From positions 1-45,193 of the forward strand of contig JABSQA010000008.1 of the NCBI GenBank assembly GCA_013213825.1: a stretch of 45,193 nt of DNA, written 5' to 3'. Below are positions 1 to 8,646 of this stretch, piece after piece. Source of the DNA: Henriciella sp. Lineage in GTDB: Bacteria > Pseudomonadota > Alphaproteobacteria > Caulobacterales > Hyphomonadaceae. The notes beneath the pieces are model-generated. The model saw nothing but the letters and a program-made list of their open reading frames with translations, ran no database searches and was not told the DNA's origin. Each line of letters starts with the position of its first letter. Position 1 is the stretch's first letter. A program made the translations under genes and the position numbers.

Positions 1-1999
<1,999 letters not shown>

Positions 2000-2059
2000 A
2001 CACTGGCCGAATATCCGCGAGAGTATAGATAAGTAGAAACACCAATCGGAGGACGAGCC

Positions 2060-2968
2060 ATGAAACGAGCCCTTTTAGTTGCAGTTGCCGCGATAGCGTT
2101 TAGCGGGGTCCCTGCCATGGCGGGCGGCAGCGGTTCAGGGTCATCGTCCCCGAGCAGTTCCGCGCCGAGCTATGATCCGGTTGAAGAATATCAATCCGGT
2201 GTCGAGGCCCTTCAAGCGGGTGAGTACAAGAAAGCTGAGCGAGCTTTCAAACGCGTCACCAAAGTCGCGAAGAAAGATGCCAATACCCGCTATATGCTCG
2301 GTCTCGCCCATCTCGGTCAGGAAGAATATAAGGCGGCAGCGAAGTCGCTTGAGAAAGCAGTTAAGTATGATGCGAAGCTTTATCGCGCCCATGCCAAACT
2401 GGGCATGACCTATCTGAAATTGGAAAAGCCAGAAAAAGCCGATCAAGTGCTCGCTGCCCTAGCAGACGCATCGATGGCATGCGCTTCGTCTTGTCCTGAA
2501 TCGGCAGATATTGCGGCCGCCATTGCCGAAATCGAAGCGGCCCGAGGCAGCGCTGAACCCCTCGAAACATCAAGCCTGGCGCCAGTGGTTCAGCAAGTCA
2601 GCCTCGAAACAGGCGATGTTCTTTATTCCGAAGCGCTCCGTTTGATCAATTTGGGCGCCTACGATGAGGCTATTGCTGAGCTACGCGAAGCTGGAACGAT
2701 ACTTGGACCACATCCAGACGTCCTGACCTATATCGGGTTCGCCAATCGTAAAATGGGCGAGCGCGAGACCGCGCTTTCATTCTACACCGCGGCCCTCAGC
2801 ATCGCACCGGACCATCTCAGTGCGAACGAGTATCTGGGCGAATATTATGTTGAATTGGGTGATCTCGATCGGGCCCAAGCCCAGCTCGATAAGTTGAACA
2901 CGCTCTGCCCCTTCGGTTGCGAACAGACGGAAGAACTGTCGGAGTGGATCGCTAACGCACGCACATGA
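2060..2968 (+). CDS. Exported tetratricopeptide-repeat protein
   Basis: A 302-residue protein with a clear signal peptide (MKRALLVAVAAIAFSGVPAMA, cleavage likely before GGSGSG) and a Ser/Gly-rich linker. TPR-type helices follow at about residues 40-130 (for example YMLGLAHLGQEEYKAAAKSL) and again at about 190-290 (YIGFANRKMGERETALSFYTAA). Such proteins scaffold complexes in the periplasm, and the partner is not known. A good Shine-Dalgarno GGAGG stands before the ATG. The stop codon overlaps the start of the next gene (ATGA), so the two products are probably made together. Two Cys pairs (CASSCPES and CPFGC) might form periplasmic disulphides. No enzymatic motif is visible. Confidence 0.85.
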   Translation: MKRALLVAVAAIAFSGVPAMAGGSGSGSSSPSSSAPSYDPVEEYQSGVEALQAGEYKKAERAFKRVTKVAKKDANTRYMLGLAHLGQEEYKAAAKSLEKAVKYDAKLYRAHAKLGMTYLKLEKPEKADQVLAALADASMACASSCPESADIAAAIAEIEAARGSAEPLETSSLAPVVQQVSLETGDVLYSEALRLINLGAYDEAIAELREAGTILGPHPDVLTYIGFANRKMGERETALSFYTAALSIAPDHLSANEYLGEYYVELGDLDRAQAQLDKLNTLCPFGCEQTEELSEWIANART

Positions 2969-3840
2969 TGCGTTGGGCCCTCGGGACTTTGCTCTTGATG
3001 GGCTTATTCGCCTGTCAAAGTTCGTCCTTGGGGCCGGAGCCGACCGAAATTGAAATTGCAGCCTTGGCGTGGATCGACGACTCCACGGATGCCGTCGCGC
3101 ACTTAACCCAGCAACCCGCGACATGTTTGACGACGCCAGATGATATCTCAGTCAAGCGTGGGGCTTTGTTGTTTTCCAGCCCGTTACTGCTTGGCGGGCA
3201 AGCGGCAAAAGCGGAATTGAGGTGTGCGGCGTGTCAGCGCAATGGCCGTGGAAATGATGCCTTTGTGTTTACCGGCATTTCAGGCGCGCCCGGAACCGCT
3301 GACGTCACTCATGGTCTGTTTTCCAAAATCCGGGCGGATGACGTGTTCAATCCGGTTCCCATACCAGATTTGGCGCAAGCGGAAGGTCGTCGTCTCGTCG
3401 ATCGAGACGCGCCCGGCGCCTTGGAAACCTTCTTGTCCGAACAAATTGTTGAAGAATTTTCTGGCACACCGCCCGAAGATCATGTCATCGAAGACCTAGC
3501 TGCCTATATCCGCGCTTTGGATGAACAGGCCTGTGACATAAACGCGATTGAACCACAAGCATGGCAATCTGAAATTGATTTGGTTCGCGTGACCTTGGTG
3601 CAAAAAGAATACTCAGGTTCATATAAGGACGCGATGCGCGCCGCTTTGGGGCGAATACATGCAAGATATCCGGCGCATCCCGAGATTCGTGCCGACTTGG
3701 TGGCGCTCAGTCGCGACATTGCATCTTATGCTGACCTTATGGCCGTTTTGCCCGCACTGGACGATCTTTCACGCGCCCTGAGCGCGGCAGAGCAAGGCTC
3801 ACTTTACAATCCTGAACGACTTGCGCGCGCTTTGCGCTAG
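2965..3840 (+). CDS. Lipoprotein resembling cytochrome c, heme motif CxxCQ instead of CxxCH
   Basis: A 291-residue protein with a lipoprotein signal (LLLMGLFAC, lipid-attached Cys at about residue 17), so it is probably membrane-anchored on the periplasmic side. Residues 66-110 look like a cytochrome-c-type segment: KRGALLFSSPLLLGG, then CAACQRNGRGND at Cys87/Cys90. The residue that should be the heme-ligating His is Gln91 (codon CAG, one base from CAC/CAT). The text after it, ISGAPGTADVTHGLFSKIR, fits a di-heme-peroxidase or cytochrome-like fold. The protein therefore either binds no c-type heme or has repurposed the fold. It is translationally coupled to the exported TPR gene. The cytochrome relationship is inferred from pattern only. 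Confidence 0.7.
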   Translation: MMRWALGTLLLMGLFACQSSSLGPEPTEIEIAALAWIDDSTDAVAHLTQQPATCLTTPDDISVKRGALLFSSPLLLGGQAAKAELRCAACQRNGRGNDAFVFTGISGAPGTADVTHGLFSKIRADDVFNPVPIPDLAQAEGRRLVDRDAPGALETFLSEQIVEEFSGTPPEDHVIEDLAAYIRALDEQACDINAIEPQAWQSEIDLVRVTLVQKEYSGSYKDAMRAALGRIHARYPAHPEIRADLVALSRDIASYADLMAVLPALDDLSRALSAAEQGSLYNPERLARALR

Positions 3841-4394
3841 TGCGCCGCGAGTTTGATCGCGAGATCAGGCTCGATGCCTTTGGCATAACGCATACAGGGA
3901 TCCTTTCGCCCTCGCGCCAGCCCAAACAATTCGGTTTCGCCCGCAGGAATAAAACCGAGCTTTGTCAGTATACGTCCAGACGCTGGATTGTCGGAAAAAT
4001 GCCCAGATGCAAATCGCGACAGTTCAAGTTCGCTTTCGGCCCAATCCATCAGGGCGGCCGCGGCTTCACTCGTATAGCCCCGGCCCCACCATGGTTTGCC
4101 GAGCCAATACCCGATTTCCCAGACGTCCATCGGCACCAGGCGAAGACTGATACAGCCGATCAATCCATCTTCCGGCAAGGTCATGGCGAAGATATAAGCG
4201 GTGTCTTCATCCCACTTTGTCGGGACGTGCTGCAGCCAGTCTTCTGCATCCGTGATTTGATAAGGGAATGGCGCACGTCCGAGATTCCACGCCACATCGC
4301 GCGTGCCGATCCGTTCTGCAATTTGCGCAGCATCGTCCAGGAATGGCGGGCGCAATAGCATGCGCCGTGTCCTCAATATGATCGGATCCGCCAT
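3837..4394 (-). CDS. GNAT acetyltransferase, RimJ/RimL type (second of tandem pair)
   Basis: A 185-residue acetyl-CoA-dependent N-acyltransferase. It begins MADPIILRTRRMLLRPP, the RimJ/RimL opening. Its centre reads WEIGYWLGKPWWGRGYTSEA, in which the Q/RxxGxG/A acetyl-CoA loop appears as WGRGYTSEA, and near the end it has SGRILTKLGF. The ATG at 4394 is chosen over an upstream in-frame ATG because GAGGGAAG precedes it and it lies 10 bases after the preceding gene. It is paralogous to its neighbour, sharing the HFSDNPASGR / HFQDNPASGR block. The substrate is unknown. It meets the plus-strand lipoprotein gene tail to tail with a 4-base overlap. Confidence 0.9.
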   Translation of the reverse strand: MADPIILRTRRMLLRPPFLDDAAQIAERIGTRDVAWNLGRAPFPYQITDAEDWLQHVPTKWDEDTAYIFAMTLPEDGLIGCISLRLVPMDVWEIGYWLGKPWWGRGYTSEAAAALMDWAESELELSRFASGHFSDNPASGRILTKLGFIPAGETELFGLARGRKDPCMRYAKGIEPDLAIKLAAH

Positions 4395-4404
4395 AACACT
4401 TCCC

Positions 4405-4959
4405 TCACCGCGCCACACCCATGGCCACATCCGCAGATGCACCCAGCGCATATCGCCATGCTAGATCTTTTCCACCGCGGGCTAAACTGTAGAGCTGCTT
4501 TTCGCCAACACGTTCAAAACCCAGCTTCTCCAGAACACGTCCAGACGCCGGATTGTCCTGGAAATGACCGGCGACGAATTTGGTGATGCCAAATTCGCGA
4601 TTGCCCCAGGCGAGGAGCGCGGTTGCGGCTTCGGTGGCAACGCCTTTCCCTTGAACAGCTGGGTCGACCCAATAGCCAATCTCCCAGGCTTCGCCGCGCG
4701 CCCGATTGAACCCAACGGAACCGATAACGCCGGCTTCGACATGGGTGATGACGAAGGCGTACTCTCTGCCCTGTGCCCGTGCTTTGTCGGCATAGGCAAT
4801 CCAATCTAATGCGTCACTGGGCGCGTAAGGGTGGGGGAGGCGGGCTAGATTGCGCGCCATCGTCTTATCATTCACGCAGCAGGCAATTTGCCGTGCATCT
4901 TGGGCCACAGGCGGCCGCATTAGAAAACGCTCAGACTTAAACTCAAACGATCGCGCCAT
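4405..4959 (-). CDS. GNAT acetyltransferase, RimJ/RimL type (first of tandem pair)
   Basis: A 184-residue GNAT protein. The N-terminus FKSERFLMRPPVAQDARQ is typical of RimJ/RimL-like enzymes. The acetyl-CoA binding loop VQGKGVATEA follows WEIGYWVDPA. The C-terminal block NPASGRVLEKLGFERVGE is shared with the adjacent paralogue. It lies downstream of rplU-rpmA in the order commonly seen in alphaproteobacteria, and a terminator hairpin separates it from rpmA. Ribosomal protein or small-molecule acetylation are both possible, and the sequence does not decide between them. Confidence 0.9.
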   Translation of the reverse strand: MARSFEFKSERFLMRPPVAQDARQIACCVNDKTMARNLARLPHPYAPSDALDWIAYADKARAQGREYAFVITHVEAGVIGSVGFNRARGEAWEIGYWVDPAVQGKGVATEAATALLAWGNREFGITKFVAGHFQDNPASGRVLEKLGFERVGEKQLYSLARGGKDLAWRYALGASADVAMGVAR

Positions 4960-4980
4960 TTGATGTCTCCATCAGGGAGG

Positions 4981-5015
4981 CAAAGAAAAAGGGAGGCAGT
5001 GGCCTGCCTCCCTTT
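4981..5015 (-). terminator. Intrinsic terminator after rpmA
   Basis: A nine-base-pair stem, GGGAGGCAG (4991-4999) with CTGCCTCCC (5004-5012) around a 4-base loop, is followed on the minus strand by TTTTTCTTTG. It lies just past the rpmA stop and would end the rplU-rpmA transcript. Confidence 0.85.
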
Positions 5016-5056
5016 GGAACTTTTTGGCCACCACCCGGCGGCCTTATACGACCGCG

Positions 5057-5326
5057 CTATTCTGCTGCGTCCGCAAGCGGTGTCACCGACACGAACTGAC
5101 GGTTGCCGCGCTTGCGCGTAAATTCGACTTTACCTTCCACGAGGGCGTAAAGGGTGTGATCTTTGCCCATGCCGACGCCGCGACCTGGATAGGTCTTGGT
5201 GCCACGCTGGCGAATGATGATGTTGCCCGGAATCACGTGCTCGCCACCATATTTCTTGGTGCCAAGGTATTTAGGATTTGAATCGCGTCCGTTCTTCGAC
5301 GAGCCGCCTGATTTCTTATGAGCCAT
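5057..5326 (-). CDS. rpmA: 50S ribosomal protein L27
   Basis: An 89-residue protein of normal length, beginning [20 protein letters not shown], with [12 protein letters not shown] and [17 protein letters not shown]27 reaches the peptidyl-transferase centre with its N-terminus. It is the second gene after rplU with a 41-base gap that holds a small hairpin (TTCAGC-ctata-GCTGAA, 5348-5364). It is followed by a strong terminator. Confidence 0.99.
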   Translation of the reverse strand: MAHKKSGGSSKNGRDSNPKYLGTKKYGGEHVIPGNIIIRQRGTKTYPGRGVGMGKDHTLYALVEGKVEFTRKRGNRQFVSVTPLADAAE

Positions 5327-5367
5327 AACTGGTCTCCAATCTTCTGCTTCAGCCTATAGCTGAAAAC

Positions 5368-6039
5368 TTAACCCTTCGCGAGCTCTTTCGCCTGGGCGAC
5401 CCAGTCGTTGCTCTCAAACTTACCAGAGGCGCCGATTTTTTCTTCCAGCGCTTCAATGTCTGCTTTCTTCATTTTCGCGATTTGCGCGAAAGTGGTGATG
5501 CCTTCAGCTTCCAGCTTGCCCGCGAACACTTTGCCGAGACCTTTCATTTTGGTCAGGTCGTCTGCTTTCGCCGGTGCAGCTTCTTTCTTAGGCGCAGCCT
5601 TCTTAGCGGCAGGCTTTGCAGCCTCATCCTTTTTGGCGGCTGGCTTTTTAGCTTCGGCCTTCGGTGCTTCCTCATCCTTTGGCGCAGCTTTCTTCGCAGC
5701 GGCCTTCTTCGCCGGTGCCTTTTTGCCGTCCGCGAGAATGGAGTCGATGGTCACGACCGTCTCGAGCTGACGATGTCCCTTTTTGCGCCGATACGTATTG
5801 CGTTGGCGCTTTTTCATAATGATGACCTTGGCGCCTTTGCGTTGCTCAGCCACGGTGCCTACGACACTCGCACCCGCTACGATTGGCTCACCAATGGTGA
5901 CTTTCTTATCGTCACCGAGCATGAGAACGTCTTCAAATGTGACGCTTTCGCCTGCATCGGCGGCGAGTTTTTCAATGACGATCTCATCGCCTTCGGCAAC
6001 TTTATATTGTTTGCCACCTGTCTTAATGACCGCGAACAT
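5368..6039 (-). CDS. rplU: 50S ribosomal protein L21 with C-terminal helix-hairpin-helix extension
   Basis: Residues 1 to about 102 are a standard L21 ([35 protein letters not shown]). A Lys/Ala/Glu-rich low-complexity linker (about 105-160) follows, and then a globular tail (about 160-223) with [20 protein letters not shown] and [20 protein letters not shown]. That tail is the helix-hairpin-helix type also seen in alphaproteobacterial L21 proteins and short 'L21-tail' domains. The protein is therefore about twice the length of the E. coli form. The linker is probably disordered and the tail may contact rRNA. The start has AAGGA upstream. It heads the rplU-rpmA operon. Confidence 0.98.
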   Translation of the reverse strand: MFAVIKTGGKQYKVAEGDEIVIEKLAADAGESVTFEDVLMLGDDKKVTIGEPIVAGASVVGTVAEQRKGAKVIIMKKRQRNTYRRKKGHRQLETVVTIDSILADGKKAPAKKAAAKKAAPKDEEAPKAEAKKPAAKKDEAAKPAAKKAAPKKEAAPAKADDLTKMKGLGKVFAGKLEAEGITTFAQIAKMKKADIEALEEKIGASGKFESNDWVAQAKELAKG

Positions 6040-6113
6040 GGCGCTCGTCCTTCTCAGAACTCAAAAAATGAAACTTTAGCCGCTGCCGAACCCGGCGCGG
6101 GCATGAAGGCGCG

Positions 6114-6142
6114 GATAAACACCAAACAGGGCACAGAGTCAA
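6114..6142 (-). promoter_or_regulatory. Candidate promoter of rplU-rpmA
   Basis: On the minus strand TTGACT (6142-6137) and TTTATC (6119-6114) are separated by 17 bases, about 75 bases before the rplU start. The -35 is good and the -10 only fair. Read by eye, without scoring. Confidence 0.4.
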
Positions 6143-6207
6143 ACCCTCTTAAGCATGAAAAACAGGGCTTGCAGTGATTTCTCGTCAGCGTTACCCCGTC
6201 GGCCCTC

Positions 6208-6297
6208 GGAGAGGTGCCGGAGTGGCTGAACGGGACGGTCTCGAAAACCGTTGAGCGCGCAAGCGTTCCGAGGGTTCGAATCCCTCTCTCTCCGCCA
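6208..6297 (+). tRNA. tRNA-Ser (anticodon CGA)
   Basis: A 90-base type II tRNA. The acceptor stem GGAGAGG pairs with 6287-6293 (last pair G-U), with discriminator G and an encoded CCA at 6295-6297. The anticodon stem ACGGT/ACCGT (6235-6239 with 6247-6251) encloses the loop CTCGAAA with CGA at 6242-6244, which reads UCG. A long variable arm (TGAGCGCGCAAGCGTTCC region) and the T-loop GGTTCGAATCC are present, as expected for serine tRNA. Confidence 0.98.
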
Positions 6298-6312
6298 GTT
6301 TCAGGTCAGTCG

Positions 6313-7443
6313 TTACGATCCCAAATATTTAGCGCGAGGCCGGATCATCTTTTCGCTTAGGGATTGCTCGATGGCATGCGCAATCCAGCCGACCACTCTT
6401 CCAGCCGCGAAAATTATCAGCGGTGCGTCGTCCGGCAGTTCCAAATGTAAACAGAGCGCCGCGAGGGCCATGTCGATATTCGCGTCTTGGCCAGTTTCTG
6501 ATTCCGCCGCTTTGATGGCGCGTTTAAGCGCGTGGGGGAGTCGCATCCATTTGAGCAGAGCTTTGGCGCGTGGGTCGCCATTTGGATAGAGCGCATGTCC
6601 GACGGCCGAAATTTTTCCGTGCCACAATTTATTCTCTGATGGCGCCCCCGGCGCTTCATTCAGAGTGGCCAACCGCAAGTATTGCAGAGCTTGAGCAGAG
6701 GCGTTGCCATGCCGTGGTCCGGAAAGTGTGGCAAAGCCAGATAAGGCGCAGGCTGCGAGCGACGCGCCTGTTGATGCCGTAACTCGGGCAGCAAAGGATG
6801 ACGGATTAAGCTCGTGATCTGCAACCAGGATAAGCGTTCGCCGTAATAGATCGGCGCCATTTGGGTCGAGTCGCCAGAACCGCGCGAGTTTTTGATGAAG
6901 CAACCCTCGTCCTTGGGCGCCGCTAATGGCGTCACCAAATCCGCACAGAATCTCAGTCCCCCATAGGCTGAGCGTTTGCCGGTCTGCACCAAGAGTCTGC
7001 GGCTCTGATGCCGCCAGTTTTGCCAGAAACGAAAACGCGCGGGCTTTGCCGGATGATTCAGGAAACTTCGATATAGAAGGCTGGGCTGGACGAAGGGGGT
7101 CGCATTGCCAGAGGTGGGCGGCGATATCTTCGACGCTTGCATGCTCAGCGAACTTCACCGCATCCCTGTCGCGATAAATCAACCGACCATTGCGCACGGT
7201 CGTGAGGTGGGTTTCCATGACGGGATCACCCCAAGCGATCGCTGCGGATGCAATATCAGAACGCGTCCGGCCACGTCGCCGGCGTTTGATCAGGCGGTCA
7301 ATATCGGCTTCTGAATACAAGCTCGCACGGGGGTCTCGCGGATGCGATTGCGCGGATATCTGGCCGCGACTGACATAGGCGTAAAGCGTCTGAGCTTTCA
7401 CACCCAGTTTCAACAATGCGGCTTCTCGCTCTAGCCAAGACAT
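6313..7443 (-). CDS. Citrate-synthase-fold protein with N-terminal DNA-binding domain
   Basis: A 376-residue fusion. Residues 1-60 form a MerR/excisionase-type helix-turn-helix (LLKLGVKAQTLYAYVSRGQI, SLYSEADIDRLIKRRRRG). The rest is a citrate-synthase fold. The positions equivalent to the catalytic triad are retained: His in DHELNPSSF, His in VGHALYPNGDPRA and Asp in ANIDMALA. The C-terminal WIAHAIEQSL/IRPRAKYLG resembles the neighbouring citrate synthase. This may be a metabolite-sensing regulator, an enzyme, or both. It is divergent from a citrate synthase gene. There is no Shine-Dalgarno sequence, and a TATAAT box ends six bases before the ATG, so the mRNA is probably leaderless. Proteins of this architecture are annotated as citrate synthase family, and their role is poorly known. 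Confidence 0.88.
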   Translation of the reverse strand: MSWLEREAALLKLGVKAQTLYAYVSRGQISAQSHPRDPRASLYSEADIDRLIKRRRRGRTRSDIASAAIAWGDPVMETHLTTVRNGRLIYRDRDAVKFAEHASVEDIAAHLWQCDPLRPAQPSISKFPESSGKARAFSFLAKLAASEPQTLGADRQTLSLWGTEILCGFGDAISGAQGRGLLHQKLARFWRLDPNGADLLRRTLILVADHELNPSSFAARVTASTGASLAACALSGFATLSGPRHGNASAQALQYLRLATLNEAPGAPSENKLWHGKISAVGHALYPNGDPRAKALLKWMRLPHALKRAIKAAESETGQDANIDMALAALCLHLELPDDAPLIIFAAGRVVGWIAHAIEQSLSEKMIRPRAKYLGS

Positions 7444-7478
7444 ATGTTGATTATATTGATCAAGATTGACGCCGTCCA
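7441..7478 (-). promoter_or_regulatory. Leaderless promoter with overlapping palindrome (operator candidate)
   Basis: On the minus strand, TGGACG (7478-7473) and TATAAT (7455-7450) are 17 bases apart, and the ATG begins at 7443, about where transcription should start. An inverted repeat TTGAT-N7-ATCAA (7447-7463) covers the -10. The fused HTH protein encoded from here is the natural candidate to bind it. A weaker plus-strand promoter for the citrate synthase (TTGACG at 7466, TGAAAT at 7488) abuts the same site. Confidence 0.5.
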
Positions 7479-7515
7479 GGTCTCTCCTGAAATTAGACCA
7501 AAACAGGAGAACAAA

Positions 7516-8589
7516 ATGGACTCAGGATTAGAGAACGTGATCGCTGCAGAAACCATGCTTTCGGATGTCAAAGGCGATATGGGTGAGCTGATTATAAAAG
7601 GCCGGTATGTGGAGAAGCTGGCCGCCACGATGGCGTACGAAGACATGGCACATTTGCTTTGGCATTCCGCATTTGAGGCGCTGCCAACGCCGCAAGAATT
7701 GGGGCGCAGATTGGGTCAAGCGCGGCAAGAAGCTTTTGAACAGTTGGCAGACCGAGCTCCAGACACAACCATCATCCAATCGCTGAGGCTGGGTTGGGCA
7801 GCAGAACAGGATGATGAAAGTCTAGAGACCGCTATTCATCTTGCGGCGGGAGGCTTTGTATTTACTGCTGCGGCTGTTCGCCTCGCCAAAGGGCTCGCGC
7901 CGATTGCGCCTGATCCTAGTCTCTCATCTTCTGCTGACTTTTTGAGAATGGTTTCCGGCAGAACCCCGGACTCCAAGCAAGCCAGAGCACTGGATGCTTA
8001 TCTTGTCACGGTCAGCGATCATGGCCTCAACGCTTCGACCTTTGCGGCGCGTGTAGTGTCGTCCACGCGAGCGGGCCTCACATCTGCTGTCATTGGCGGT
8101 TTATCGGCGTTGAAAGGACCCCTCCATGGCGGGGCGCCGGGGCCGGTCCTTGATATGTTTGATGAGATTGGTGAAGTGGAAAACGCTGAAGTTTGGATCG
8201 ACATGGCTTTGGCAAGAGGGGATCGATTGATGGGCTTCGGTCACCGCGTTTATCGGGCGCGCGACCCGCGCGCCGATGCGTTGAAAAATGCAGCAGGACG
8301 TTTGCCAGGGACGGCGGGCCGGCTGGCCTTCGCTGAGCATATTGAACGTGAGGTGCTCGGTAAGCTCCGGCTTAAATATCCAAATCGCCCACTCGAAACA
8401 AATGTCGAATTCTATACGGCGGTCCTATTAGAGGCGCTGGAGATTCCTCGAGAGGCGTTTACGGCCGTTTTTGCGTGTGGGCTTGTGCTCGGTTGGATCG
8501 CCCATGCGCGGGAACAAATCTCCGAAGGCCGCATCGTCAGACCCAAGTCGATTTACCGCGGACCCGTGCCGGAACTGGCAGAAGCGTAG
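7516..8589 (+). CDS. Citrate synthase / 2-methylcitrate synthase-like
   Basis: A 357-residue member of the short (type I) citrate synthase family, which condenses acetyl-CoA or propionyl-CoA with oxaloacetate. Active-site segments are DHGLNASTF, a GPLHGGAPG loop, MGFGHRVYRARDPRA and TNVEFYTAVLLEAL. The last carries Glu where most citrate synthases have the catalytic Asp (NVDFYSG). C-terminal WIAHAREQI/IVRPKSIYRG is typical. The start at 7516 is preceded by AGGAG with a 5-base spacer, and the in-frame ATG at 7444 has no ribosome site. It is divergent from the HTH-citrate-synthase gene and shares its 72-base control region. The sequence cannot separate citrate from methylcitrate activity. Confidence 0.88.
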   Translation: MDSGLENVIAAETMLSDVKGDMGELIIKGRYVEKLAATMAYEDMAHLLWHSAFEALPTPQELGRRLGQARQEAFEQLADRAPDTTIIQSLRLGWAAEQDDESLETAIHLAAGGFVFTAAAVRLAKGLAPIAPDPSLSSSADFLRMVSGRTPDSKQARALDAYLVTVSDHGLNASTFAARVVSSTRAGLTSAVIGGLSALKGPLHGGAPGPVLDMFDEIGEVENAEVWIDMALARGDRLMGFGHRVYRARDPRADALKNAAGRLPGTAGRLAFAEHIEREVLGKLRLKYPNRPLETNVEFYTAVLLEALEIPREAFTAVFACGLVLGWIAHAREQISEGRIVRPKSIYRGPVPELAEA

Positions 8590-8609
8590 AACTCCGACTC
8601 GCGGTGCCA

Positions 8610-8646
8610 GCGCCCTGATGCAATTCATCGATGGGGTTCAGGGCGC
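8610..8646. terminator. Inverted repeat between convergent genes
   Basis: GCGCCCTGA (8610-8618) and TCAGGGCGC (8638-8646) form a perfect 9-bp stem with a 19-base loop. It spans the gap after the citrate synthase and the stop of the convergent TPR gene. It lacks a T-run on either side, so it may act as a weak or factor-assisted bidirectional terminator. Confidence 0.4.

Noticed and set aside
3840-4358. A plus-strand frame opposite the acetyltransferase
   Set aside because: No motif or ribosome site. The minus strand carries a complete GNAT gene.
5482-6177. A 231-codon plus-strand frame
   Set aside because: It is the complement of rplU and its low-complexity linker.
7444-7516. An upstream start for the citrate synthase
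   Set aside because: It has no ribosome site and would overlap the divergent promoter. AGGAG precedes 7516.
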